NCBI GenBank assembly: GCA_019671005.1
Contig: CM033718.1
Coordinates: 35,852,508 to 35,916,507 of the forward strand
DNA from: Hibiscus mutabilis
Lineage: Eukaryota > Streptophyta > Magnoliopsida > Malvales > Malvaceae
Length of the DNA: 64,000 nt
Direction of reading: 5' to 3'
The notes under the pieces are model-generated. The model was not told the DNA's origin. It worked only from the letters and a program-made list of their open reading frames with translations, and ran no database searches. Of this stretch, positions 47,558 to 59,460 are shown piece by piece. Position numbers and translations under genes: made by a program. How positions within the stretch are numbered: position 1 is the first letter of the stretch; the number at the start of each line of letters is the position of its first letter.

Positions 47558-47991
47558 TTGTGACTCGATTACCTAGTCCTACTATCTACCAAGGCAAAAC
47601 AAGAATAAATGAACTTGAAATAAAGACTTGTGAACATGAATGAAGAATAAGCAAACTTGACACTTGCCAATGAACTTGTATTGTAATGAAAGTTACATGA
47701 ATAAGATGATGTATACGCTATCTTGAATTGCTCATTACTTGAAAGATAAGGCATAAGAAAGAATGCCCTATTCGATTTGGATTAATTAATCTCTACACTT
47801 GAAATTCTTGATTCTTGCTAAACATCGCTTGATTGATTTCTTGAACTTGTAACATTCAAATGGTGCATGTTGGACTAGCTAGGTCTTGACTCTACTTAAT
47901 TAATGCCTAGTTAGGATAATGACGATTAAAATGATCAAGGACTTTAAGTTAATAATATGAATAAAGTGATAGATCTAGGAACTACCTCACT

Positions 47992-48009
47992 AAGTACATA
48001 GTTGTACTT
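47992..48009. promoter_or_regulatory. Conserved LTR stem-loop (7-bp stem)
   Basis: AAGTACA, loop TAGT, TGTACTT. It differs from its partner (41225-41242) only in the loop. Confidence 0.6.
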
Positions 48010-49141
48010 ATCACTCTTGTTTCATTCTTCCCAACCTACAGGATAAAGGATACGAGGTTGCTTGATCTTGAAGCGTGTTATCTTGAGCAAGAAGCAACTC
48101 ACACAAGTTTAGTTAAAGTATGATTCCATACTTGTTTTGTATATCTCCTAGAATGGTGGCACTAGATTGTATATAGTTAGTTGAACATGCATCTTGAGAC
48201 TTGTATATATTGATCTTGATGGGCCTACTATATCTTGATTTTGTATGACATTATGAAGTATGTAATGAACTTAAATTACATGTAATGGATGATGCTGCTG
48301 CGCATAAGATGATTTAAATGGAATGAACTAAGGTTAATCTATTTACCTTTATGACATTTGAATGCTATGTTCATGTTTAAGTGATTGCCGAACGGTTGTG
48401 TATGATCATGTTTTGACTGTAAGTGTATTGTGTCCTTGTATGGTATGGCCGAATGATCTAGATCATTAGGAAATAGTTATATTCTTGTATATTTGTTTGG
48501 TGTAATGGCCGAATGTATAAGTAGGGATATAGAATTGAATAATCTAGTTACATACTATTGAATGTTAGATAATTATGCTTAGTAAGTGAAGGAATGAAAT
48601 GACTTAAATGTATACAAGATAAGGAACTTTGAATTGAATTGAAAGCATAAATCACTAGGGTAGTTCGAATATGATAGGTAACAAAGAGTGAATATGGTAA
48701 AATGAATCATGAAAGTAGTAACTCGTAATGAATGCATGAAATGGAATTAAACTAGGGAATCTATTCGAATGCCTTAAGATGAAATTGAAGTCATATGTGA
48801 ATTGCTTGCATAATAAGTAATCTAGGATTGGTTACCTTGGTCTTGTTCGAATGCTAGGATGATTTGAAGTCTAGTGTGAGTATACTTGTTAGCTAAGTAA
48901 GTATGTAAGTTACTTGATCTAGAAATCTAGTGGTAAAGTGTTATTAGCCGAATGCTTTGTATGATTATTGAAGTCTTGCATGAATGTTTGATTGTCTTGT
49001 ATTGTTCATTATGTCCTTGCTTGCTTGATAAGTAAGAAACTTAAGAAATGGTTCAAATTTACCCATATTTTGGTGTCTCCTTACATGTTATAAGAATCGA
49101 CACTCATCGCTCCTAACCCGGGTGAGGGGTGTTACATCACT

Positions 49142-49825
49142 AGTGTTCAATACAATATCGTAGCAATGCAATAATCATCAAGAGCAATCAATTTGATGGA
49201 TGCTAAACTTCAATGTTCTGCTGAAATTTGAGAAATATTAAAAATCAAACAACAGAGATTTTGAATATCCTAAATCGCATGCCACATCAATCAATTCAAG
49301 GGGATACTGAAATCCAAAATCAAGAGGACAAGGAGCAATGCGAAGAGATCTCCCCCAATGTGTTGGGAACAACTAGAACCTCCGAGTCGAGAGCATGAGA
49401 AAGAATGCCCAATAATGGATGAGCTTGAACAACATGTTACCACAGCAAAGCACGAGGAGCTTAAACAGAGCAATGACGTAACAACACTCGATAAGGCTGA
49501 AAAGAGAAATCCTACAACAACGTCTGAGGAATATATGCCCATACTAATACAGCAACATTGATGCTGGAGAAACAATATGTAGACTGTTCATATCCACAAT
49601 TTAAGACCACGTGCAAGATTTGATATCATCAAAACTAGGGTATGTTCAATTGGGAGATGACACTTTATCCATAGTGATTACCTTCGATCTTGGTGGTTCG
49701 AAATATTTACTGATGGAGACGTTTAAAAAAACTTAAGGAAAATGGTGTTTGGAGACTTGAAAACTTTGAAAGAATTTATCCTTCAGTTGACTTACACAAG
49801 ATCCCGATAGAGGAATGCAATGTGT
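49142..49825 (+). pseudogene. Athila-like gag, continued
   Basis: Resumes after the TCACT duplication. The stretch ILNRMPHQSIQGDTEIQ and KEQCEEISPNV (about 49262-49365) resembles the gag-protease linker of Athila-type elements (LPSDTE...KEQC...). Stops and frameshifts are frequent. A later stretch, VQLGDDTLSIVITFDLGGSKY (about 49632-49700), reads as a sensible peptide but I do not recognise it. The minus-strand frame 49291-49575 is a shadow. It ends where the solo LTR begins. Confidence 0.6.
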
Positions 49826-51185
49826 TGCGTGTTTTTAGTGCAACGAAAACGGTGCACGTATACTCATCACAAGTAATAAAGTGATATGATAAGCATCGAG
49901 TATCGTCTCTACATGGATTGGTTTAGGCCACTTTGCTTAAGTTACTACGTTGAAAATAAATAAATTGATAAAGATGAATATCAAGTAAAATAAACTAAAC
50001 AAAATAAAGAAAATAGAAAAGGGTGATCGATTTAAGAGAGTATCGTGAGTCGTGGAGTGATAGTTGAATGGACCGTCATCGTAATTGAGTGCTGGAGTAG
50101 CTCAATTGCTCATCAATTGAACCCAGTCGGATTGCCTGGGTAATTCTACGATTGCCTGGGCAATTGGGCGATAACCTTCAAAGTTCGGCGAAGCGTTCTT
50201 CAATGGATTCTCATTATCCCTAACTCGAAACACTGTTAATTGTGCATGCCTTGATAATACATCTCTACGTGAACCAAGGATGGACAACAACCTATCTTGC
50301 GCTCCTTTTAGCCGTTAAAATTCACAACTTATCCCTAAGTCGAATTAGTCTTCACCATCGATTGATTTAATAAAGACCATGCTCATTCGTTTCTTGAATT
50401 GAACTCTCCTGATATTAGATAAATGGACAAATTCACGAGATCCTCTCCCAATTCACTCGCAAAATTAAGAACCAAGAATAAACAAACTTTGAATTAAAAT
50501 TGCAAACTCAAATACCTAAACAAATCCAATCATTCTCACAACCACAAAAACACAATAGCCCAAACCAATTTACATCAATTCATGGTTGGGTTCGAAAGAT
50601 ATACAAAGGAAAAATTCCCAGCCATGGATCGAATGGAAACAATAAAAAAGAAGAAGATGTCGAACAGCCCCTAACTCTCTCTTTCAAGTCGAACTCTCTT
50701 ATTTGAAGTAGGCGGCTAGGTCTTCTATTTATAGGAGTTGGCTAGGTCAAAGTATTTCTTGAGGAGGAAGTTAAGTTTGAATTAAATAGAATTAAAGAAA
50801 TAAATCTCTTTTATTATTATATTTTTATTTCTCCAAAAACTCTTGGAATTTAATATCCTTTTGATCTCCAATTCTTCTAGGATTTATCATCTTAATTAAC
50901 TCGAATTAATTGGATTTATCCAGCAAAATCGACAGCTCCCTTCTTCCTGCATCAATTACCTCGGCAATTTCCTACTTGCTTGGGCAATTAGATCCTGCAC
51001 ACACAAAAACACATACTAGCAGTACCTTTTTCCACAAAAATCAACCAAATTATGAAATCAAGCATGACAGTGAAAGAAATCATTAAAACATGCATAAATG
51101 CTTAATAATGCAACTAAAATGAGCCTAAGTCTAACAATAATATGAGTAAAAAGGGTCATAAAAATAGTACTTTTGAACACTCATC
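49826..51185 (-). mobile_element. Solo LTR of an Athila-type element (1360 bp)
   Basis: Minus orientation: on the minus strand it starts TGATGAGTGTTCAAAAGTAC and ends TGCACTAAAAACACGCA. The end nearest 49826 matches the reverse of 33890-33990 (CGATACTTATCACTTTATTACTTGTG and neighbours). There is no PBS or coding region on either side, so it is a solo LTR or a fragment. I could not find a clean 5-bp target duplication (left flank TGTGT, right flank CCATG), so the exact edges may be off by a few bases. Open frames at 50102 and 50500 look like chance. Confidence 0.7.
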
Positions 51186-52218
51186 ACCATGGCAATTGGC
51201 TAGAACAACATTTGCCACTGCAACGAAGGCTACACCTAACGATGGAGGAAGCCAATGAATGAAGTAATCAAATGGTTGGGTGTTGTTATAATCTTTTCCA
51301 TCAAGAACTGATGCCTTCGAGAACAATATCAAGATGGAGGGTACGCATGGATTACAAAGGAACAAGAAAGAAAGATATATCCACCATGGTTCCACAAGGG
51401 GGAGTAGTTTCAAGCACCTTGGCTCAATTATTTTGGGAAGAATTTTCACTCGACGGAGGGCGTAGATGGACTATAAAAAGTATAAGAAATGACCCTCATC
51501 CCAACACATCAGGATGCTTAAGCTTCTGCTTCACCCCTCTTTTATTTTTCTTTATTGTTTTTATTTTTATTTTGTTTTTTTGTTTTGAGGCTTCAACATT
51601 TTATTTCGTTTCATATTAGTTGCCGCAACATCGAGTTAATTATTTTTGTTTCCTTATGTTTTTTTCTTTTTTTTATTTTGCAACCATAATGCAAGAAAGA
51701 GAATCAAAGTTTTTTATGGGATTTGGAGAAAAGTTAATTTTTTGCAGTATTGGTTCTCAAAAATTTTAGGGTATTTTGGGCGGTTACAAAAAAAGGGAAG
51801 AGGATCTATTGCTTTTAATGATAATTGTTTTCTCTTCCCTAATCATTAAACCCTATACACTCTCTCTTACTTTTTAGGTGTTTTAATCCTCATGCTGCCG
51901 CATGCCCGAAACCTTACTTTTCCCACTTTCCAATTTCTCCAAAAAACACAAATGAATTACTTTCCTTCCAAAATGTTCCACCTTTACACCTTAAGAAAAC
52001 CAAATCATTCCATCTCCAACTCGTCCAACATGTTAGAAGGACATGTTAGAAGAACAAAAGAGAGAATTTTTTTAAGCCAAACTTGCTTCTTCATCTCCTT
52101 CTTCCTTGTCAATGCTACGCCCCGAATTTCTTGTGCCCTAATCTTCATCCTCCACTTTTGCTCATGTTCAAAAAGAGGCCCCAACATCCGCCGCACCATA
52201 GGCTGTTGAAGAGACTAC
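51186..52218 (+). other. Unassigned, probably rest of the Athila-like element
   Basis: It follows the solo LTR and ends at the next LTR (52219). The plus-strand frame 51272-51619 has a plausible part, TMVPQGGVVSSTLAQLFWEEF, that I do not recognise, and then a T-rich tail. The stretch 51530-51680 is nearly pure T with A. A 105-residue frame at 51892-52209 and a lysine-rich minus frame at 52005-52199 overlap each other; neither shows a known domain. No promoter or RNA gene seen. Confidence 0.4.
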
Positions 52219-53038
52219 TGTAACACCCCTTACCTGATATAGGAATTAAACCAGTTTACGAAGTGTTACTAAACAACACACAATCAAACACAAGAAGCTT
52301 AGCACTTCTTAATAGAGATGCAAACAAAAATTAGGATAATTTAAAAAAATTTGAAACGTTCATATTCAGGCATACAATCTCACACTTATACATAACACAC
52401 CAAATGATAGTTCGAAGCATGAACTTTAATTTTATAACCTTCTAATTTACAAAGAACTCAAGTTCCTTGTTCTCAATGAGTTAAACTACTTAAGCATAAC
52501 TATAAAGCAAACAAGATTTTCAATTAAACAACATTTCATGTCTTTAAAAGGAATAGAAACCAAAATCCTTTTTACATTCTTTACATAGGTCTAACTTCAA
52601 CTTACAATCATTTCCTATCCAATATACTTTCCTTGAACAAACATACATCAATTATTAATCCACATCTTATCCTTATATTCTAGATACTTCAGATCATAGG
52701 ATTATTACTCTACTTCTACGATCACACGAGGATACTTGTCTTTCATACACATTATTAACTTCCAGAATAAATTCAAACTTCTATACCTCTAACCATTCTT
52801 AAGACATACCTGAAACACAACTAACAAGGTTTAGGAAATAGACCGACTTAGAACTTGTTACTAAACAAACATACAAACATTCGCGGTAGCCTTATAACAA
52901 ATAGCTGATCATGCCGTCAATAGTCAAGGTAAATTAAAAACTTATTAAAGCTTTCAAAGGTCTATCTCCAACAATGAATCATATACAATCAAATAATCAT
53001 ACATTAAGCAACATGTTTCGATCTCTAGATCGTAGTAT
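52219..53038 (-). repeat. LTR fragment interrupted by Element 8
   Basis: It begins TGTAACACCCCTTACCTG, the U5 end of a minus-oriented LTR, with left flank ACTAC. It continues for 820 bp until the Element 8 LTR starts at 53039. The remainder should lie beyond the window on the other side of Element 8. No PBS lies to its left, so it may be part of another solo LTR. Confidence 0.75.
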
Positions 53039-55522
53039 TGTAGTATCCCAAAACTTGGCCTAAGAGGATATCTTTTAAAATCCATCAAGTTTATTATTCA
53101 ATTGAGGACCTAGTGGGATTAAAAGAGTCTTTAGTGGTTTCTTTTCAAAGGACTAATTTGAACTCTAATAAAAGAAAAAGAGTTGCAGGCTAAACCAACT
53201 CTTTAGTAGTGCTTGTACACATGCCACTTTGGATCGTAACCTTGAGGGAGAAGGGTCTGGTGATTGGGATTTCAATTATCCAAAATGTTCATCCTCTTTC
53301 CTTGACAATAAATTGGACATTTGAGAGAGAGAGAGAGAAAACTCAATTTTGTCCATGGATATTAGGAGAAGCAAGCTCATCAATTTATCATTTTGAGTAC
53401 TACTCGGTTTGGTGGAGAGAAGGGTAAGTAATCACATTAATCTCTTATGTTTAGAGTAAAGTGAGTAGGTTCATGAGTATGAATGCTTAAGTTAGGAAAC
53501 ATCATCATGATGAATCTCCCATTCGAATAGCATTATGTTCTATGTATGTGAATTTAATCTTTGTTCGATTCATGCTTAGAGAAGGTCGACTTGGTTCAAG
53601 TCTATTGTAAGATTGTTGATTAAAATAGTTTTGTGACATGCCATGTTACTAGGATCAATTTATGATAGTTCTTAACGAAATGGTTTGGGTATTGAGTTGA
53701 AAAAACGAGCTAAGAGTGATTATAAGAATTAATCTTGCTTAAGGATCAAATGACAAGAAATCGAAAAGGGTAGAGGTTGTTTAGTACTTTTATTGTAATG
53801 TATAGTCTTGCTTGTACAATTGCCTTGTTTTGTTATTTATAGGATCGAATGGATGTTGTCCCATGAGTAAACTGATTGCATAGGAATTTAATTAAATCTG
53901 GATGACTAATTTACATGTTTTGTTAAAATGTGAGGGTTGTGTTGTATGTACCCTTGTTTATAGGACAGTTTCAAAATGTCCATTGTGCATGAACATATTT
54001 TATAGACTGTTTTTATGCACTTTAATTGCTTGAATATGGACTTATGACAAAATAGTATAAATACATGTAAAGATAGTCTAACAAGCATATAGGTACATCA
54101 GGAATTAAGTGATATATATATATATATATTTGTAAAACATAGATTGGGATACTTCGATCGAGTGAATGTATGAAATTGAGTTTGGTTTCCTAAATCAGTG
54201 ATTGAGTAGTAAATCGAGTCCTAATGCATTGTTACATTTTTGCTAGACAAGATGGAGGGTGACCAAATTGGTGTAAAGCTTACAGGGATCGTGATACGAG
54301 AACGAGAGTAGCTTGAATCATTCTGTAAGTGTGGTTTATAGACTCGAGATAGATGAACAACCTTCCTGAGTAAATCCTTGTTAATTTAAATTGCTTTATC
54401 TAAAATTGATTTAGATTGTGTCGAGAAAGCTTGGGCAAGAGGTATGACTTTACATGTTGCAATGGTATTACAAGCATTGTTGTGATAGTTTAATGTAGTT
54501 ACCTAATATCCGTTCAATGGTAACTATACATGTTATTTGAGAGTTTTGCCATGATGTCTTTCGATGCAATGAATTGAATTAATGTGAACTCTCACATGAT
54601 ATGAACACTTGATTTACATAAAAAGAAGTGATGATGCTATGTTGTGATATATTGGCATAGAGCTATGCTCTTTAAGCCTTTATATGAATTAACAAATATG
54701 GAAGCCTTGGATTCGAGTCAGTTGTTAGGTATAGTTGGCATGCCATAGAGTCCATTGAGCTCGTGTTTAGGGGGAACTATTGTCCTGAACTACAGTCCTT
54801 ACTTGGTGACAATAGTAGGGAAGTTGTGTGGTCATTTGGTGACAGTATGAGGGATTGACCGGTACCTTGAATACCATATGTTTGGTGGCAGTTGGTTGGG
54901 GATTCGTATACCTAGACTGTTACTTGAGTCTGAAGGCTAAGTAAAAATGAAAATGATACTTTAATTTATACCTTGAAAGTCATGGAAATCTACTCTATAT
55001 GTATGGTGTTGTAAAAAAATTAAACTTGAATATTACCATGTTAAAGAAAAAGTACTTACATTGAGAATAGCATACCTTCATGAATTGATAAATTGCTTGG
55101 GATGAAGATGGCGAATATACATATATATGTATATATATATATATTTTCATCCTTGAAGCCTATTTGATAATATTACTACATGCTTGTTTTTTCTTATAAA
55201 TTAATTGATGATCATGTTCGTTTCAAACATGTCGTGATACTTCTAGTTGCTTGTTCAAATCAATCTTCCTAGAACTTTTAGCTTGTAGAGAAAGATATCA
55301 TTACTATCATATTGTTTTAAGTTTGAAACCACCTCACTAAGGGATTATACTTACAAGCTATCTTCAATTCGTTGCAGGAAATCTTAGGCCTTGTCCCTTG
55401 TAGAGCTTTGAATCACAAGTACTCCTATTGAAGTATGTTTCAATATTTTGTTCTTAAATACTCCTAGTATGGTGGCATTAGGGTTAAAGTTAACATTCAT
55501 AGACCAATCCTTTATTTTGGCA

Positions 55523-55553
<31 letters not shown>

Positions 55554-56305
55554 TAAGTTTTATCTAAGTTTGAGGAATTGGTATGTAAATATTCCATAAG
55601 GCACTCTTGTGGTTCCTATGTTGTGTGGCTTGCATCTTGGTGCCTATTAATTTGTTGCATTCAGTAGTTGATTCTTTTAATTGATCGTTGGATGTTGGAT
55701 GACATTGCTTGAGAATTGAGGCATGTTTGTTACGAGATTTCCTGACAAGGATTATAATGTAAACTAATAGAATGTCTTAAGCTCTATATTATGATAAAAG
55801 GAACAAAACTATCAAATTCAATTATGAGGTGTATTCGACTAATGGCCTTTAACATCCGATTAAACTTTATCTATATGAATCATTCGTTGATACCTTAGAT
55901 TGGGTAAGATTATTGATAAAGATCGAGGGTTTGGTAATAATATTGCTTATGTCTTGTAACTTTTTGTGACACCTTGATAGACAAGTACTTTGCTTGCTTA
56001 GATCGAAAACATGCTTAGGTCATAAGTCAAATTTGAAATTTGTTAGTTCAAAGCTTTCTTGTATAAGTATCTTCTTGTGCCCATCATTTGAATGTTACAT
56101 GGTGGATAAATGTTGTTTTGTATATAGATTCGAATGTTAGTCCAGGTTAACTTTTTGTCTTATCATTCTTGAATTGTGGTTACCTTGTGTTCCAAATCAT
56201 TTCCTTTTTGGCTCGTATAACAACTTGGGTATCAAGTTAGCTAGTCGTAGCTTCCTACAATGCATTTGACTTGGTTTACTACTAAGCCAAGTGGGGGATG
56301 TTTCA
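53039..56305 (+). repeat. Element 8, 5' LTR (3267 bp)
   Basis: TGTAGTATCCCAAAAC to GGGGGATGTTTCA; ends are weakly complementary. It is paired with 61075 onward. It belongs to a different LTR subfamily: the 7-bp stem-loop is absent and the equivalent spot (about 55328-55380) reads CCTCACTAAGGGATTATACTTAC...TTCGTTGCAGG. Its mid-LTR repeat zone (54720-54920) has GGTGACAGTA-type repeats and GGTACCTTGAATACC. TA runs at 54112-54129 and 55527-55553 and a 16-base GA run at 53323-53338. No genes. Confidence 0.93.
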
Positions 56306-56308
56306 ATT

Positions 56309-56320
56309 TGGTATCAAAGA
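56309..56320 (+). other. Primer-binding site, Element 8
   Basis: TGGTATCAAAGA, two changes from the initiator-Met-type TGGTATCAGAGC, three bases after the LTR. Confidence 0.85.
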
Positions 56321-56450
56321 TAAGGTTTAATCGATCTTAGGACTAAACTGGTTTATGTTGCATCATCATGTATTAGATATGCAACCTAGGAGTTAAATGG
56401 ATACGTACTTGTGATCTGATAAAGCTCTTTTATGTGTTTAACCTTTTAGA

Positions 56451-57600
56451 ATGTCTGAGACAAGCCTAGGTCGGGACAATGAAAGCCTAGTTGGTTTCTC
56501 CACTGAAGAAGGAAGCCTAAGAATAAATCAAAGGCCACAGGAGCCTCAACAAGAAGCCCCTGCAATTAATCTAGTTCAAAAGGAGTGTCTCCTTAGTATG
56601 AAGGAGATGTTTGACCAAATGATTACCTCTTTGAGGTAGACTCCTCAGTTTTTTCCTACTCCTCCTATAGTAGTGCCAGCAAGAGCACCGATCGATAAAT
56701 TGGCTGAGCATCAAGCCTATATGTTCACGGGAGATGATGATGAAAAATCGGAGGATGCCGAATATTGATTAGAGGCCACCACAAGGATTCTAACCAAGCA
56801 GTTGCAATGTTAAGATGAACACAAACTCGAATGTGTCGTAGCTCTCTTGGCTGACAGAGCTTTGAATTGGTGGGAAACAACAACGCTTACTGCTCATGCT
56901 GACTCAATCACCTGGGAATTCTTTCTTAAAGAATTCCGAAAGAAATACATAAGTGAGCAGTATCTTGTTGAATGCATGAGGCATTTTTTGTACTTGAAGC
57001 AAGGTAGTAGACCAGTTGATCAGTATGTTCATTGATGGACTCAACGACTATTTGGGCCTGATGTTTACGGCCCTGGGGATTACTAATTTTCAAAACCTAG
57101 TAAATCAAGTAATTGCTACAGAAGAAAAAATGAAAGCATCGGAGAAGAGGAAAGAAATTTATCCTTGGAATGATAAAAGGCAGAGGGATGATAATAAACC
57201 CTTCTAGAAGTCTATGAAGTCAAAGCACTAGGCAGGAAATTCCTCAAATTTTCACTCATCCCCGAAGAGTAACTTCATAACTAAACCTCAGATGGTGATT
57301 AAAACCTCTACACCATCTGTATCGATAAACAGCACAGGAAATACGGGTAAGGAGTCGCAAGTACCTATTTGTATCTTTTGTCAAAAGAAACACTCGGGTC
57401 AATGTAAAAGGCAAGCTAATGTAAGTTTTTTGTTTGAAGGAATAGGTCACTACATCAAGGACTATCCTTAGAATCCAACAGTCTACCAACTCATGTCTCA
57501 AACAATCCAACAGGCTACCAACTCATGACCCAAATAAGCTCAATTTGGAAACTATGGGAGAAATTGGGGTCAGGCCTCATTTTGCTACAAATCAAGAATC
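56451..57600 (+). pseudogene. Element 8 gag, broken
   Basis: ATG at 56451 (MSETSLGRDNESLVGFSTEE) as in sister copies; TAG stop at 56637. The frame continues with APIDKLAEHQAYMFTGD, YRLEATTRI-like sequence with stops, and then is open at 56847: ALNWWETTTLTAHADS, EFFLKEFRKKYISEQY, LKQGSRPVDQYV. Near 57025 about 71 bases are deleted relative to Element 5, joining QYV to MFIDGLNDYLGL and shifting the frame. The nucleocapsid is at 57360-57475: ICIFCQKKHSGQC is kept, but the second knuckle has lost cysteines (SFLFEGIGHYIKDYP). The gag-PR boundary is near 57600. Confidence 0.9.
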
Positions 57601-58120
57601 ACGAGCACCTGCTCGGGTATACCATGTTTGAGGCCGTGAAGAGGAAGACTCCCCTGATATCATAGCAGGTACAATTGATTTGTTTAACAATCATGTCTAT
57701 GCTTTATTTGATTTAGGTTCAACTCATTCCTTTATATGCTTTTCCTTAATTGAAAATTTTAATTTGACTCCCGAAACTACCAATTGTGATCTTGTAGCCT
57801 CGAATCCCTTAGGAGATAAGGCTGTTATAAATCAAGTTTGTAAGAATTGCCCCATGTTCATCCAAGGTATACCCTTTCCTGCCAATCTGTTAATCATACC
57901 GTTTGATGATTTTGACCTCATTATGGGATTAGATTGGTTAGGTATGCATTAGGCTTGGATAGATTGTAAAAGGAAAAGACTTTTTCTTTGTGGTTTGGGA
58001 AAAGAATCTGTACCTTTGTTAGAAACAAAACCTAAAATATTGAATTATGATTTTGCTGCCATAATTAAAGTCATCAAGACTCAGTCTACCCTTGAATCTA
58101 TTCTGACTATATCTGAATTT
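57601..58120 (+). pseudogene. Element 8 protease
   Basis: It has ARVYHV, then GTIDLFNNHVYALFDLGSTHSF, with the catalytic Asp in DLG instead of DSG, and GLDWLGMH near the end, the family's flap/ILG-like C-terminal motif. Open from 57680 to 57952, then a TAG where sister copies have a tryptophan or glutamate (H*AWIDCKRKR). The linker follows at 57995. Confidence 0.86.
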
Positions 58121-58990
58121 CCTAATGTGTTTCTCGAGGAACTTTTGTCGCTACCTCCCACACAGGAAGTCAAATTTGGGATCAAAATTCAACCAGGAGC
58201 CACTCCAATTTCTATTACTCCATATCGAATGGCCCTAGTTGAACTTAAAAAGCTCAAGAAGCAATTACAAGATCAGCAAGACAAAGAAATCATCCAACCA
58301 AGCTACTCATCATAGGGAGCCCCGGTACTGTTTGTAAAGAAGAATGGCGGTTCGATGAGGCCTTGCATTGATTATCAGCAGCTGAAGCAGCTTACCATCA
58401 AAAACAAATTCCCATCACCGAGAATTGAAGATTTGTTTGACCAACTTAAGGATGCTACCGTGTTTTCTAAGAGCGACCTTCGATCATGTTATTATCAGTT
58501 GAAAGTGAAGGAATTCGATGTACCGAAGATAGCTTTCTAAACTCGGTGAGGTCACTATGAATTCCTTGTGATGTCATTCGGCTTAACCAATGCCCCTGCT
58601 GCATTCATGGATTTAATGAACTAAATTTTCAAACCGTTCTTGGATAAATTTGTGGCAGTCTTCATAAATGGCATCCTGTTCTACTCTAAGGATCATGGAG
58701 ATCATTCAGAACACCTTCAGATAGTTCTACAAATTCTTCAAGAAAATCAGTTGTACGCCAAGTTCTCTAAGTGTGAATTCTGGTTACCGGAGTTATCCTT
58801 TCTAGGACACATCATATCTGCCGAAGGTATAAAAGTTTATCCAAATTAAATATAGTTTGTAGTCGAGTGGAGGCCTTTGAGGAATGTTGGTGAGGTCCGA
58901 AGCTTCCTAGGATTAGCCAGTTATTATCGAAGGTTTGTTAAAGGAGTTTTTATCCTGGCTGCTCCTTTAACCGAACTCCTTAGAAAGGAT
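58121..58990 (+). pseudogene. Element 8 reverse transcriptase, active site lost
   Basis: Linker and RT: PNVFLEELLSLPPTQEVKFG, ITPYRMALVELKKLKKQLQ, then a stop at 58313 and RPCIDYQQLKQLTIKN, PRIEDLFDQLKDATVF. Stops follow PKIAF (58539). The catalytic FIDD box reads FINGILFYS (near 58660): both aspartates are changed. The thumb FSKCEFWLPELSFLGHIISAEG is open to 58849. At least four stops. The protein is certainly dead. Confidence 0.92.
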
Positions 58991-59460
58991 GTACCATTCA
59001 TGTGGTCGGAGGACCATCAAGGAAGTTTCGATCAGCTGAAGTAAGTTCTTACACAAGCCCCTATGTTAGTTCAACCAGAGTCTGGAAAAGATTTCACAGT
59101 GTTTAGTGATGCATCACATTTGGGTCTGGGGTGTGTTCTTATGCAATAAGGGAAGGTTGTAGCTTACGTTTCCCGACAGTTGATGCCTCATGAACTAAAC
59201 TATCTGACTCACGATTTGAAATTAGCTGATGTGGTTTTTGCTCTAAGGATCTGAAGACACAAATTATTTGGAGAAAGATGTTATCTTTTTCCGACCACAA
59301 AAGCTTGAAATACCTCCTAACCCAGTGAGAGCTGAATCTTAGACAAAGAGATGGATGGAACTACTCAAAGACTACGACCTAGTCATTTATTACCACCTCA
59401 GAAAGGCGAACGTGGTGACTGATACACTCAGTCACCAGCGTTCGATTGGTATGACTCTAA
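58991..59460 (+). pseudogene. Element 8 RNase H, damaged
   Basis: SDASHLGLGCVLMQ* keeps the first Asp; the catalytic Glu position reads DLKLADVVFAL, so Glu is Lys. The TDHKSLKYL motif is out of frame after a frameshift near 59283, and the final Asp lies in NVVTDTLSH. Three or more stops. Confidence 0.88.

Larger units (their letters stand above)
45237..49136 (+). repeat. Element 6, 3' LTR (3900 bp)
   Basis: TGTAATATCCTAAATCC to GGTGAGGGGTGTTACA, followed by TCACT (49137-49141). It is nearly the same as the 5' LTR outside the solo LTR insertion, with point differences and short indels (for example 46650-46680 lacks about 50 bases present at 36060-36110). It carries the palindrome block (46200-46660), the 24-bp hairpin array (47391-47557) and the stem-loop at 47992-48009. 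Open frames at 46163, 47063 and 47569 are noise. Confidence 0.95.

Noticed and set aside
49291..49575. Ser/Cys-rich 94-residue minus-strand frame
   Set aside because: It is antisense to the Athila-like gag linker, whose plus-strand motifs explain the region.
51272..51619. 115-residue frame as a possible host gene
   Set aside because: It ends in a poly-T tract translated as Phe/Leu/Ile, lies inside a broken repeat and has no known domain; kept only as unassigned.
51892..52209. 105-residue frame and an overlapping minus-strand Lys/Met-rich frame
   Set aside because: They overlap on opposite strands, neither has a domain, and neighbours are decayed repeat. No evidence that either is expressed.
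53906..54088. Small open frame at 53906-54088 and similar frames across LTRs (for example 10045, 29628, 31566, 39369, 61514)
   Set aside because: Chance frames in AT-rich LTR; no domain, start context or protein-like composition.
55527..55553. TA run as a possible replication origin or TATA promoter
   Set aside because: A simple microsatellite; nothing around it supports a regulatory role.
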